The notes: generated by a model not told the origin, from the letters alone. A stretch of DNA of 64,000 nucleotides from Sphingobium terrigena (GCF_003591655.1 NZ_QVRA01000015.1:39708-103707), one strand, 5' to 3'; counted from the first letter of the stretch, positions 10,521 to 19,290 are shown. Program-made: numbers and translations.

Positions 10521-11830
10521 TCGCCCGGATCGGTCGCGGCGCTGCCCACGCTGGCGTCGATCAGGCCAGCGCGCATCATCAGCCAGAACAGGATAATGCC
10601 CGGCACCGCCGCCGCCGTGGTGAGCAGGTAGAAATCGACATAGCCGAACTGCTCGATCAGCCCGCCTGCCGTCGTCCCGGTCAGGAAACGGCCAACGATG
10701 CTGGCGGCGGCAGAGATCAACGCATATTGTGTGGCAGTGAAACGCAGGTCGCACAGGGCGGAGAAATAGGCGACGACGGTGACGCCGCCGATGCCGCTGG
10801 CGAAATTCTCGAACCCGATCGCGCCCGCCATGCCCCAATTACTCTTCCCCAGCGCCGCGAGTGCCGCGAAGGCGAAGTTCGATACGCCCATCAGGATCAG
10901 GCTGAGCAGCACCGAGCGTTTCATGCCGATTCGGGCGTAGAGAATACCGCCGACGAAAATGCCGATCAGATAGGCCCAGAAGCCGATGCCGATGTCGTAA
11001 ATGGCGATCTCGTCATTGCTATAGCCCATATCGTCGAACAAAAGGCGAAAGGTCAGGTTCGCCAGCGTGTCGCCAATCTTGTGCAGCAGGATGAAGAGCA
11101 GCACGAGCAAGGCGCCCTTGCGCTGGAAGAACTCCATCAAAGGCCCCGCGATCGATCGCCAGACTTCCCCCGCGCCGCGCCGTGCCAGAGGATCGCGATG
11201 GCGTTCCGGTTCGCCCAATAGCAGGCCAGTCAGCATGGCGGGCAAGGCGAAGATGGCGCAGGCGAGATAGGCGCCTTCCCAGCCGATCCGCGCCGCCAGC
11301 ACCAGCGCCAGCGCGCCTGCCGCGACCGATCCGATGCGCCAGCCATATTGCGACATGCCCGATCCGACGCCAAGCTGTTCGGGCTTCAATAGCTCGATGC
11401 GATAGGCGTCGATCACGATGTCGAAAGTCGCGCCCGCAACGCCCACCAATATGGCGGCATAGGCGGTCTGGATCAGGCTGCTGGTGGGATCGACCAATGC
11501 CAGATTGGCGACCGCCGCCATCACCAGCACGCCTGCCAGGAGCAGCCAGGAGACGCGCTGCCCCAATCGACCGATCACGGGCAAGCGGACGCCGTCGACC
11601 ACCCAGGCCCATAGCCATTTGAGATTATAGACCAGGAATGCGAGGGTGAAGGCGGTCACCGCCTTCTTGTCGATGCCGTCCTGCGCCAGGCGCGTCGTCA
11701 GCGTCGCACCGATCATCGCGAAGGGAAAGCCCGACGACACGCCCAGGAAGAAGGCCGCCAGCGGGGCTTTCTGGGCATAGGGCTTTACCGCATTAAGCCA
11801 GCTGTTCGTGCCGGTTGTGGCGTCGGTCAT
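10505..11830 (-). CDS. ampG: AmpG-type MFS permease (muropeptide transporter family)
   Basis: AmpG imports anhydro-muropeptides from the periplasm for cell-wall recycling. The 441-aa protein has about 12-14 hydrophobic segments and the AmpG-like start LAAFFLGVSSGFPFAMIG, with the DAYRIELL segment in the middle and FENFASGIGGV late. I chose the ATG at 11830, where homology begins. The frame is open further upstream but runs antisense to the response regulator region. The protein may instead be a relative with another substrate. Confidence 0.85.
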   Translation of the reverse strand: MTDATTGTNSWLNAVKPYAQKAPLAAFFLGVSSGFPFAMIGATLTTRLAQDGIDKKAVTAFTLAFLVYNLKWLWAWVVDGVRLPVIGRLGQRVSWLLLAGVLVMAAVANLALVDPTSSLIQTAYAAILVGVAGATFDIVIDAYRIELLKPEQLGVGSGMSQYGWRIGSVAAGALALVLAARIGWEGAYLACAIFALPAMLTGLLLGEPERHRDPLARRGAGEVWRSIAGPLMEFFQRKGALLVLLFILLHKIGDTLANLTFRLLFDDMGYSNDEIAIYDIGIGFWAYLIGIFVGGILYARIGMKRSVLLSLILMGVSNFAFAALAALGKSNWGMAGAIGFENFASGIGGVTVVAYFSALCDLRFTATQYALISAAASIVGRFLTGTTAGGLIEQFGYVDFYLLTTAAAVPGIILFWLMMRAGLIDASVGSAATDPGDHPSP

Positions 11831-11906
11831 GATGGTGCGCGTCCCCCGCAAGCGTCTGTTGCGCGCCACCATATGGCCTGACGCGGGGCTGGCAAGCCTT
11901 GTGGGA

Positions 11907-12365
11907 TCAATCGGCCGTGTCGAACAGGGTGAGGCCGACGGGCAGGCGCGGGCGGCGGGCACCGCGCAGCAGGGCGTCGATGACGCCGATCGCCGCGACC
12001 AGATCACGCGGGGCATAAGGTTTGGCGAGGCAGCCATATGCCAGCGCGCGGGCGTCGATCGGGCAGGCACCGGTGACGAACAGCACCGGCAATTCCTTGG
12101 TCGCGGCATGGCGGGCAACATCGATGCCGCTGCGGTCGCCCTTCAGGCTGACGTCGGCGATTACCAGATCAACGCCGCCACCGTCGATGACAGCGATGGC
12201 GTGGCTGTAATCGTCCACGGTCGCGGCGATACGATAGCCAGCCTGTTCGAGCGCATGTTCATTGTCGAAGGCGACGAGGGGTTCGTCCTCCACCACCAGC
12301 ACGGTGCGGATCGCCTTGCGACGTCCGGTGCGCGCGCCTTCGCCCTTCACCAACCCGAAAAACAT
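11907..12365 (-). CDS. Single-domain response regulator (CheY-like receiver)
   Basis: The 152-aa protein is a lone REC domain. The acidic pair is Glu26/Asp27 (VVEDEPL), the phosphoacceptor Asp71 (LVIADVSL), the switch Thr98 (LFVTGA) and the conserved Lys115 (LAKPY). No output domain is present, so it probably acts by protein-protein contact in a phosphorelay. No histidine kinase is adjacent. Start chosen at the ATG at 12365, just before the receiver. Confidence 0.87.
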   Translation of the reverse strand: MFFGLVKGEGARTGRRKAIRTVLVVEDEPLVAFDNEHALEQAGYRIAATVDDYSHAIAVIDGGGVDLVIADVSLKGDRSGIDVARHAATKELPVLFVTGACPIDARALAYGCLAKPYAPRDLVAAIGVIDALLRGARRPRLPVGLTLFDTAD

Positions 12366-12516
12366 TTGCCGATCCGCCCTGTTTCCGCCATGCCCACCGA
12401 TCAAACGCCGCGCCCCCGCGCCGGGTTGCGGGGCGGATGCTACACCGCCCTCATCCAAGCGCCGGGACGGCACCGTTCAGCCTGTTGCTGGCTTTCCTGT
12501 CATATGGGAAGGGCCA

Positions 12517-13530
12517 GTGCCCACGAAAAGGAATCCGCCCTTGGAACCGCCGAAAAAATCTGGACCGCCCCGCAGGGCTGGCCCCGGCGGCCCGAAACGC
12601 CCGTCTGGACCCGGTGCTGGTGGGTCGGGCAAGACGCCGGACGGCAAGCCACGCTTTGGCAAGGCGGGCGAAGCCAAGGCCGGTCCCGCCGCCAGCGCCA
12701 AGCCATGGGGTCGCAAGCCCGGTTTCAAGAAGCCGGGTGCCGGGGTCAAGACGCCCGCCAACCCGCATCCCGCGCGCGCCGCCGCGACCAGCGATGGCAA
12801 GGGCGAACCGCAGCGCATCGCCAAGCTGCTGGCGCGGGCCGGGGTGGCGTCCCGCCGTGAGGTCGAGCGGATGATCGAGGAAGGGCGCGTGACGCTGAAT
12901 GGCGTGGTGGTGGAGACGCCCGCGACCTTGCTGGCGTCGCTCTATGGCGTGGCGGTCGATGGCGTGGCGATTGCTGCGCCGCCCCCTGCCCGGCTGTTCC
13001 TGTTCCACAAGCCGTCCGGCTTCCTGACCACCGAACGCGATCCCGCCGGACGGCCGACCATCTATGACAAGCTGCCCGCCGACCTGCCGCGTGTCATGCC
13101 GATCGGGCGGCTGGACATGACGACCGAGGGGTTGTTGCTGCTGACCACCGATGGCGGGTTCAAGCGGCAGATGGAGCTGCCGTCGAGCGGCGTGCCGCGC
13201 ACTTACCGGGCGCGCGCCTTTGGCGAAGTCAGCCAGCAGCAGCTGGAGGATCTGTTCGACGGGATCGAGATTGAGGGCGTCCGCTATGGCCCGATAGAGG
13301 CCAATCTGGAGCGGCGCACCGGGCGCAACCAGTGGATCGAAATGACGCTGACCGAGGGCAAGAACCGCGAAGTGCGGCGGGTGCTGGAGCATCTGGGGTT
13401 GCAGGTCAACCGGCTGATCCGCACCAGTTACGGCCCGTTCCTGCTGGGCGACCTGCCGCCCGGCGCGGTCGAGGAAATCCGCCAGCATGATCTGGTCCAG
13501 TTCAAGGCCAGCCTGAAGGACAGCAAATGA
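12517..13530 (+). CDS. rluB: RluB-family 23S rRNA pseudouridine synthase
   Basis: RluB-family enzymes isomerise a uridine in helix 80 of 23S rRNA. The 337-aa protein has a Lys/Pro/Gly-rich basic tail (1-95), an S4 RNA-binding domain (about 98-145) and the catalytic domain with Asp200 in GRLDMTTEG. The GTG start at 12517 is supported by a purine-rich ribosome site (GGGAAGGG) 3-5 nt upstream; no ATG fits. The 3' end overlaps rsmD by 4 nt, an rRNA-modification pair common in alphaproteobacteria. Confidence 0.9.
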   Translation: MPTKRNPPLEPPKKSGPPRRAGPGGPKRPSGPGAGGSGKTPDGKPRFGKAGEAKAGPAASAKPWGRKPGFKKPGAGVKTPANPHPARAAATSDGKGEPQRIAKLLARAGVASRREVERMIEEGRVTLNGVVVETPATLLASLYGVAVDGVAIAAPPPARLFLFHKPSGFLTTERDPAGRPTIYDKLPADLPRVMPIGRLDMTTEGLLLLTTDGGFKRQMELPSSGVPRTYRARAFGEVSQQQLEDLFDGIEIEGVRYGPIEANLERRTGRNQWIEMTLTEGKNREVRRVLEHLGLQVNRLIRTSYGPFLLGDLPPGAVEEIRQHDLVQFKASLKDSK

Positions 13531-14078
13531 GGATCATATCGGGCCAATGGCGCGGTCGCCCGCTGACCGCGCCCAAGGGTGACGCGACAAGGCCGACCGC
13601 CGACCGGACCCGCGAGACGCTGTTTTCGATGCTGGTCAGCCGGATCGGATCGTTCGAGGGGCTGGCCGTTGGCGACTTCTTTGCCGGGTCCGGGGCGTTG
13701 GGGTTTGAGGCGCTGTCGCGCGGCGCGGCGACCTGCCTGTTCGTCGAGCAGGACAAGCAGGCGATCGATTCGATCCGCGCGAATGCGGAACGACTGGGCA
13801 TCAAGCCCGACATCCGGGCGTCGAGCGTATTGTCGCTGGGGTCTGCGCCCAAGCCATTGGACCTCATCTTCATGGACCCGCCCTATGGCACGGGGGCCGG
13901 ACAGGTCGCGCTCGACAAGCTGGGGCGGCTGGGCTGGACCGGGCCTGCGACCTGGATCAGCATAGAAACGGACCGGCGCGAGGATGTCGAGGTGAAGGGC
14001 TTTGCCATCGACGCCGTGCGCGACGCTGGCAAGGCGCGGATCACTTTGCTGCGGGCGGTGGATCAGGCGGCTTCGTAG
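13527..14078 (+). CDS. rsmD: 16S rRNA (guanine966-N2)-methyltransferase
   Basis: RsmD methylates G966 of 16S rRNA. The 183-aa Rossmann methyltransferase begins MRIISGQWRG, typical for the family, has the SAM loop DFFAGSGALGFEALSRG (50-66) and the catalytic DPPY at 117-120. It is translationally coupled to rluB. Its 3' end overlaps the convergent globin gene by 16 nt. Confidence 0.94.
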   Translation: MRIISGQWRGRPLTAPKGDATRPTADRTRETLFSMLVSRIGSFEGLAVGDFFAGSGALGFEALSRGAATCLFVEQDKQAIDSIRANAERLGIKPDIRASSVLSLGSAPKPLDLIFMDPPYGTGAGQVALDKLGRLGWTGPATWISIETDRREDVEVKGFAIDAVRDAGKARITLLRAVDQAAS

Positions 14079-14506
14079 GCCGCCGTCTCCTTGGCGATCA
14101 GGATGTTGGCGAGGAAGGTGTAAGCCTCCGCCCAGGCGGCCAGCACAGCGTCGGTCGCGACCTCTTCGCCCAACACCTCCCGGATGGCGGGGAGCAGGGC
14201 GGCGGCGACCTTGGGATAATGGTCCGGCTTCACCCCGGTTTCGACATGGCGCGCGACCATGCGAGCGACAGCGCCGTCGAGCGCGCCGAGCTTGTCGATA
14301 TTCTCCGCATAGCCCAGAATCGCGGCGGCAAGGCGCTTGGGCTGCTCGCCGCTGGCCTGGGCAGCCTGATCGAACATTGCCTTCACTTCAGCGTCCTGAA
14401 ACAGTCTGGCGTACATGGCGGTCGTGATGGCGACGCCGTGCTGGCGCAGGGCCGGACCGGTCGATTTGACGATCGCGATGGTGGAAGCCGACAGTGAGCT
14501 GGACAT
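14063..14506 (-). CDS. Single-domain bacterial globin, Vitreoscilla hemoglobin-like
   Basis: This 147-aa protein is a single globin domain of the VHb/flavohemoglobin type. Conserved heme-pocket residues are Tyr32 (B10), Gln55 (distal, in EQPKRLA) and His87 (proximal, in ARHVETGVKPDHYP). There is no FAD/NAD reductase domain, so it needs an external electron donor. Such globins bind O2 and detoxify NO. It is divergent from an NsrR-like regulator, and a palindrome lies 39 nt upstream of its ATG, so NO control is likely. The ATG at 14506 is preferred over an upstream start at 14551, which would run into the palindrome. Confidence 0.9.
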   Translation of the reverse strand: MSSSLSASTIAIVKSTGPALRQHGVAITTAMYARLFQDAEVKAMFDQAAQASGEQPKRLAAAILGYAENIDKLGALDGAVARMVARHVETGVKPDHYPKVAAALLPAIREVLGEEVATDAVLAAWAEAYTFLANILIAKETAAYEAA

Positions 14507-14544
14507 ATGTACGCCTTTCGATGGACTCGATAAGCGGTATTTAA

Positions 14545-14566
14545 TTTGCATCTTTTAAGATGTAAA
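14545..14566. promoter_or_regulatory. Candidate NsrR operator between globin and Rrf2 genes
   Basis: A dyad of TTTGCATCTT, a TT spacer and AAGATGTAAA (one mismatch in 10-bp arms) sits in the only AT-rich stretch of the 108-bp divergent region. AAGATG/CATCTT half-sites are the core of the known NsrR site. A partial third half-site follows up to about 14580. Confidence 0.65.
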
Positions 14567-14614
14567 TAGCATATATGTTTTCCACCGCCTGTCGCGCCGT
14601 TAACGGACAATCCC

Positions 14615-15088
14615 ATGCAACTGACCCGCCACACCGACTATGCGCTGCGCGTGCTGATCCATCTGGCGGCAGCGCCGGAGGGGCGCGCGACGATCCCGCA
14701 GATTGCCGACGCCTATGGTCTGTCGCGCAATCATTTGATGAAGGTGGTGCATGGCCTGGCGCAGGGCGGATTCATTGCGACCCAGCGCGGGCGCGGCGGC
14801 GGTTTTACGCTGGCGCGTGCGCCGCAGGAGATCAGCATTGGTGCTGTGATCCGGCATAGCGAGCCGGACATGAGGATGGCCGATTGTGCAGCCTGCGCGA
14901 TCCGCCCGTCCTGCGGCCTGACCGGCATATTGGCGCAGGCGACGGCGGCATTTCTGGCGGTGCTGGACCGGCACAGCCTGAGCGATGCGACCCGCGACCG
15001 GGCCGGGCTGGCGGCGATCATCGCTGCCCTGCCCGGCCCGGAGGCCTCAGTTAGCGACGACGCGCCTTGCGTGCCTCGCCCGGATTGA
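14615..15088 (+). CDS. Rrf2-family regulator, NsrR-like
   Basis: The 157-aa protein opens with the Rrf2 winged-helix signature MQLTRHTDYALRVL and the recognition part LSRNHLMKVVHGLAQ. Three cysteines (Cys91, Cys94, Cys100 in the CAAC and PSCGL segments) match the Fe-S ligand cluster of NsrR, although the first spacing is shorter than in E. coli. NsrR senses nitric oxide through this cluster and represses NO-detoxifying genes such as the divergent globin. IscR is less likely given the neighbour. Its 3' end overlaps the convergent gene by 38 nt. Confidence 0.85.
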   Translation: MQLTRHTDYALRVLIHLAAAPEGRATIPQIADAYGLSRNHLMKVVHGLAQGGFIATQRGRGGGFTLARAPQEISIGAVIRHSEPDMRMADCAACAIRPSCGLTGILAQATAAFLAVLDRHSLSDATRDRAGLAAIIAALPGPEASVSDDAPCVPRPD

Positions 15089-15461
15089 TGCAGCTGTCCT
15101 GCACGGTTTTCGAGCAGACCGGATAATCCTTCGCTTCAGCGGGTGGCGGGGTCATGTTGCCGCCGACGGTGACGGGGTTGGAGGATGATCCGACTGGGGC
15201 CGCGGGATCATTGGGGACGCCTGCCGGGGCTGGGGCCATGCCGGGATCGGCGGGAACGGCACCGGTTGGCTGGCCTGCATTGGGATCAGCCGCAGTGGCC
15301 GGGTCGGCAGGCGGGGGTGGCGCGGCGGGATCAGCGGGCGGAGCCACATCGCCAGCGGGTGGCTGGCTCATCGGGGCCGGTGTTTCCTGCGCAACGGCGA
15401 CGCCTGCGACGACGGTGGTGAAACTGAGCATCGCGGCACTGGCCAGCATGATGGACTTCAT
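15051..15461 (-). CDS. Secreted Pro/Ala-rich small protein
   Basis: The 136-aa protein has a clear signal peptide (1-24, cleavage after VAVA-Q) followed by a low-complexity stretch of Pro, Ala and Asp (about 25-105). It ends with a short conserved-looking module holding two cysteines (KDYPVCSKTVQDSCINPGE) and a basic tail. The two Cys could form a disulfide. Function unknown; a periplasmic or cell-surface spacer is the simplest reading. Convergent with the Rrf2 gene. Confidence 0.75.
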   Translation of the reverse strand: MKSIMLASAAMLSFTTVVAGVAVAQETPAPMSQPPAGDVAPPADPAAPPPPADPATAADPNAGQPTGAVPADPGMAPAPAGVPNDPAAPVGSSSNPVTVGGNMTPPPAEAKDYPVCSKTVQDSCINPGEARKARRR

Positions 15462-15625
15462 CGGGAATATCCTTTCCTTCTTTTCTCACGGCCCCGTTGT
15501 GCGGGGAGCGGCGAGGGAAGAACCGGAGTTGTGACATGTCCGTTCCGGCAGCGGCGGTAAGCCGTGGCGGATGTGCCGTGAAAGGAAGGAGGTGTGGTGT
15601 TATCAAGAGGGCGACACCCCTCCGT

Positions 15626-15668
15626 CTGGCCTGCGGCCAGCCATCTTCCCCGCTGGGGGAGGATTTTT
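15626..15668. repeat. Intergenic hairpin pair
   Basis: Two adjacent hairpins, CTGGCC-TGC-GGCCAG (15626-15640) and TCCCC-GCT-GGGGG (15647-15659), are followed by GGATTTTT on the plus strand. They occupy the 216-bp gap beyond the 3' end of the GFA gene. The sequence looks like a dispersed intergenic repeat that could also act as a terminator. Confidence 0.45.
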
Positions 15669-15677
15669 CAGTTGCCC

Positions 15678-16073
15678 TTACTCGCCGGGATAGCGATCGA
15701 ACTTTGGCAGGTCGTTGGCGGTCGCGGCCCATGGCGGGGCTTCGGCCAGTTGGATGTGCGCCTGGGGCGGGAAGGCGGACTGATCGTCCAGAGTCGCGGT
15801 CTGAATATCGATACCGCCGGGGAAGATGGCGGGATTGGTATAGAACAGCCCGGTGCCACAGGTGCCGCAGAAATGGCGCGTGACGTTCTCCGATGACTGA
15901 TAGGCGACCGGCGTGCCTTCAATCTTCACCGCGTCCTGCTGAAACAAGGCCCAGCCGACCATCGGCGCACCCGAACTGGCACGGCAATCGGCGCAGTGGC
16001 AGATGGCGCTGTGCGCGGGATCGCCGCTGGCTTCATAGCGGATGGCCCCGCACCGGCATTTCCCTGTCGCCAT
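15678..16073 (-). CDS. GFA/CENP-V family zinc protein
   Basis: The 131-aa protein has the GFA fold signature. The first metal site is Cys6/Cys8 (GKCRCGAIRY), the second Cys25, Cys27 and Cys30 (ICHCADC), and a later CGTCGT pair completes the ligands, followed by FYTNP. The family is named for glutathione-dependent formaldehyde activation, but most members have unknown substrates. Start taken at 16073, where the conserved zinc motif begins. Divergent from uvrD. Confidence 0.85.
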   Translation of the reverse strand: MATGKCRCGAIRYEASGDPAHSAICHCADCRASSGAPMVGWALFQQDAVKIEGTPVAYQSSENVTRHFCGTCGTGLFYTNPAIFPGGIDIQTATLDDQSAFPPQAHIQLAEAPPWAATANDLPKFDRYPGE

Positions 16074-16188
16074 GATTCGCCCTCCCTTGCATGATTCGCC
16101 TTTTGTTCTCATAGAAGGCGCATCGCTGCAAGGCTGATGCCTTGCCCCCGCCCTTGCCCCCGCCCTTGCCCATGCCTAGTTGTCGATC

Positions 16189-18465
16189 ATGACCTTTCCC
16201 GCATCGTCCTCCACCGACCCTGACTATATCAAGGGGCTGAACCCGCCGCAGCGTGAGGCGGTGTTGACGACCGAAGGGCCGGTGCTGGTGCTGGCGGGAG
16301 CGGGAACGGGCAAGACGGCGGCGCTGACGGCGCGACTGGCGCATCTGGTCGCGACGCAGCGGGCCTGGCCATCGGAAATCCTCTCCGTCACCTTCACCAA
16401 CAAGGCTGCGCGGGAAATGCGCGAGCGGGTGGGACGGATGATCGGCCCGGCAGTCGAGGGGATGCCGTGGCTTGGCACATTCCACGCCATCGCGGCCAAG
16501 ATGCTGCGGCGTCATGCCGAACTGGTCGGGCTGCAATCCAACTTCACGATCCTTGATACGGACGACCAGTTGCGGCTGATGAAACAGCTGATTCAGGCCG
16601 AAGGGATTGACGAGAAACGCTGGCCCGCGCGGCAGCTGGGCGGGCTGATCGACCAGTGGAAGAATAAGGGCTGGACCCCGCAGGACATCAGCGCGGGTGA
16701 GAGCGAAGGCTATGCCAATGGCAAGGGGCAGAAGCTGTACGCCGCCTATCAGGCGCGGTTGCGGGCGGTGAATGCCTGCGATTTCGGGGACTTGCTGCTG
16801 CATGTTCTAACGATATTGAAAAGCCATCGCGACGTGCTGGAAAGCTATCAGCAGCGGTTTAAATATATCATGGTGGACGAATATCAGGACACCAACAGCA
16901 GCCAATATCTGTGGCTACGGCTGTTGGCGCAGACGCGCAAGAATCTGTGTTGCGTGGGCGATGACGACCAGTCCATCTATTCATGGCGCGGGGCAGAAGT
17001 TGCCAATATCCTGCGGTTTGAAAAGGATTTTCCCGGCGCGAAGATCATCCGGCTGGAACAGAATTATCGATCCACCCCGCATATTTTGGGCGCGGCGTCG
17101 GGCGTGATTGCCGAAAATGGCAATCGGCTGGGCAAGACGCTGTGGACCGACATCGACGTGGGCGAGAAGGTGCGCGTCATCGGCATATGGGACGGGCCGG
17201 AGGAAGCGCGACGGGTCGGCGAGGAGATAGAGGCGATCCAGCGGACAGGCAATTCGCTGGACGAGGTAGCGATACTGGTGCGGGCGCAGCACCAGACCCG
17301 CGAGTTTGAGGATCGCTTCATCCAGATCGGAATGCCCTACCGCATCGTCGGCGGTTTCCGATTCTACGAGCGGGCGGAAATCCGCGATGCGCTGGCCTAT
17401 TTGCGGCTGGTCAACCAGCCCGCCGACGATCTGGCGTTCGAGCGGATCGTCAATGTCCCCAAGCGAGGCCTCGGCGACAAGGCGGTGGAGAAATTGCACC
17501 GGCTGGCGCGGGCGGAGGGGATACCATTGGTCCATGCGGCCGCGCGGATATTGGACACGGACGAATTGACGCCGCAGGCGCGTCGATCATTGGGATCGTT
17601 CGTGGGCGATCTGGCGCGTTGGCGTGACCGGGCGGCCACCCTGCCCCATGCCGAACTGGCGCGGCAGATATTGGACGAAAGCGGCTATACCGCGATGTTG
17701 CAGGCCGAGCGCAGCACCGAGAGCGCGGGGCGGCTGGAGAATCTGGGCGAACTGGCCCGCGCGATGGAGGAATATGAGACGCTGGGCGCGTTTCTGGAGC
17801 ATGTCTCCCTCGTCATGGACAATGAGGCGCAGCAGGAAGAGCGCAAGGTCACGATCATGACGATCCATGCCGCCAAGGGGCTGGAGTTTGATTCGACCTT
17901 TCTGGTCGGCTGGGAGGAAGGGATTTTCCCGTCGCAGCGGGCGCTGGATGAGGGCGGTCTCAACAGTCTGGAGGAGGAAAGGCGGCTGGCCTATGTCGCG
18001 ATCACGCGGGCGCGCAAGCGCTGTACGATTTTGCACGCGGCGAATCGGCGTATCTACGGGCAGTGGACCAGCAGCATCCCATCCCGCTTCGTGGGCGAAT
18101 TGCCACCGGAGCATGTCGACGCGGAAAGCAGCATGAGCGGCGGCGCGTCGCTGTGGCGGGCCAACTGGTCGGAGCGGGACGATCCGTTCGCCCATGTCGG
18201 GCGCGGCGAAGGACGCGGGCCGGGATGGCAGCGGGCGCAATCGTCGGGCCAGTTCAGCCGGGAGCCGGTGCGGATCGTGGAAGCGCGCGCGTCGGCGGTG
18301 TCGATCGGCAATAAGGGGCGCAGCGACATGGCATTGGGGCTGCGGGTGTTCCACCAGAAATTCGGTTATGGCACTGTCGCGGAGATTGAAGGCAATAAGC
18401 TGGAGATTGATTTCGAGACGGCCGGGCGCAAGCGGGTGATGGACAGTTTTGTGTCGGTCGCCTGA
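16189..18465 (+). CDS. uvrD: ATP-dependent DNA helicase UvrD/PcrA family
   Basis: UvrD is a 3'-5' SF1 helicase that unwinds nicked DNA in nucleotide-excision and mismatch repair. The 758-aa protein contains all SF1 motifs: Walker A GAGTGKT (37-43), DEYQDTN, VGDDDQSIYSWRGA, QNYRST, and the late TIHAAKGLEFD and VAITRARKR. A C-terminal Tudor-like segment (GTVAEIEGNKLEIDFE) as in PcrA is present. The ATG at 16189 is preferred over a TTG at 16180. Confidence 0.94.
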   Translation: MTFPASSSTDPDYIKGLNPPQREAVLTTEGPVLVLAGAGTGKTAALTARLAHLVATQRAWPSEILSVTFTNKAAREMRERVGRMIGPAVEGMPWLGTFHAIAAKMLRRHAELVGLQSNFTILDTDDQLRLMKQLIQAEGIDEKRWPARQLGGLIDQWKNKGWTPQDISAGESEGYANGKGQKLYAAYQARLRAVNACDFGDLLLHVLTILKSHRDVLESYQQRFKYIMVDEYQDTNSSQYLWLRLLAQTRKNLCCVGDDDQSIYSWRGAEVANILRFEKDFPGAKIIRLEQNYRSTPHILGAASGVIAENGNRLGKTLWTDIDVGEKVRVIGIWDGPEEARRVGEEIEAIQRTGNSLDEVAILVRAQHQTREFEDRFIQIGMPYRIVGGFRFYERAEIRDALAYLRLVNQPADDLAFERIVNVPKRGLGDKAVEKLHRLARAEGIPLVHAAARILDTDELTPQARRSLGSFVGDLARWRDRAATLPHAELARQILDESGYTAMLQAERSTESAGRLENLGELARAMEEYETLGAFLEHVSLVMDNEAQQEERKVTIMTIHAAKGLEFDSTFLVGWEEGIFPSQRALDEGGLNSLEEERRLAYVAITRARKRCTILHAANRRIYGQWTSSIPSRFVGELPPEHVDAESSMSGGASLWRANWSERDDPFAHVGRGEGRGPGWQRAQSSGQFSREPVRIVEARASAVSIGNKGRSDMALGLRVFHQKFGYGTVAEIEGNKLEIDFETAGRKRVMDSFVSVA

Positions 18466-18474
18466 CCGGTCGCG

Positions 18475-18939
18475 CTATTTGGCTGACAGGATGAGGCCGA
18501 TCGCGCGGGCATAATCCTGCATCGCTGCCACGACCGCCAGGCCGCTGACCGAGCGGGGGTGCGGGTCGATGGCGCAGAGCGTGCCGTAGAAGCTGCCATC
18601 CGACAGGGTGACGGGTAGCGAGGCATAGCTTTGGAAGCCGTAGAAGATGGGGACATGGTGGGTGCGCCAGTCCTGTTCCATCGCGACATGATCGATATAG
18701 ATACCCTCGCCGCAGCGGCGGATATCGTCGCACAGGGTCTTTTTGATTTCCAGTTCCCCGCCGGGATCAAGGCCGAACTCGATCCGGTCGATGATCTGGC
18801 AGGCGATCCAGCGATCTTCGGTCACTCTGGCGACCGCAGCGAAACCCATGCCGGTGGTCTGGCAGACCTGTTCCAATATCGCCCGAATCCGGTCGTCATC
18901 GCCCTGTGCTGCGACTGATGCAGCCAAATCGTCCCGCAT
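18475..18939 (-). CDS. GAF-domain protein
   Basis: This 154-aa protein is a single GAF sensor domain (about 15-150) without an output domain. It has the typical FAAVARVTEDRWIACQ strand, a central helix pair and the SFYGTLCAIDPHPR segment near the C-terminus. Such stand-alone GAF proteins bind small molecules or act as redox sensors such as fRMsr. The catalytic cysteine set of free-Met-R-sulfoxide reductase is not obvious, so I do not assign that activity. Convergent with uvrD (9 bp apart). Confidence 0.75.
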   Translation of the reverse strand: MRDDLAASVAAQGDDDRIRAILEQVCQTTGMGFAAVARVTEDRWIACQIIDRIEFGLDPGGELEIKKTLCDDIRRCGEGIYIDHVAMEQDWRTHHVPIFYGFQSYASLPVTLSDGSFYGTLCAIDPHPRSVSGLAVVAAMQDYARAIGLILSAK

Positions 18940-19023
18940 AGATGCACCCCTGATGACGCACCGCTGAACGCGGCGCAGCATCCGGCAGATATGTAGGATT
19001 ATGCGGAATATTGCGCAAGAAAT

Positions 19024-19099
19024 TGGTGGAGCCTAGCGGGATCGAACCGCTGACCTCCTGCATGCCATGCAGGCGCTCTCCCAGCTGAGCTAAGGCCCC
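19024..19099 (-). tRNA. tRNA-Ala(GGC), copy 1
   Basis: The 76-nt minus-strand gene folds into a full cloverleaf with acceptor GGGGCCT/AGGCTCC, anticodon stem CCTGC/GCAGG around the loop ATGGCAT (anticodon GGC), TTCGATC T-loop and encoded CCA. It is identical to the copy at 19215. Confidence 0.97.
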
Positions 19100-19177
19100 A
19101 TCCGGTGCGGCAGCGAGGCTGCGGAACCCGTTGGTATATGATCGCGCCCCTCCGCTTGCGCTTCGGGAGCTTCGCCG

Positions 19178-19200
19178 GAAGCCGTCCCCCGGACGGCTTC
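19178..19200. other. Perfect hairpin between the two tRNA-Ala genes
   Basis: A 10-bp perfect stem (GAAGCCGTCC and GGACGGCTTC) closes a CCC loop in the 115-bp spacer between the tandem tRNA-Ala genes. There is no T-tract on the minus strand after it, so it is more likely a processing or transcript-stability hairpin than a classical terminator. Confidence 0.5.
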
Positions 19201-19214
19201 TGTATCGGCGAAAC

Positions 19215-19290
19215 TGGTGGAGCCTAGCGGGATCGAACCGCTGACCTCCTGCATGCCATGCAGGCGCTCTCCCAGCTGAGCTAAGGCCCC
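19215..19290 (-). tRNA. tRNA-Ala(GGC), copy 2
   Basis: Identical in all 76 nt to copy 1, with anticodon GGC and encoded CCA. On the minus strand it lies upstream of copy 1, so the two are probably co-transcribed and separated by processing. Confidence 0.97.
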
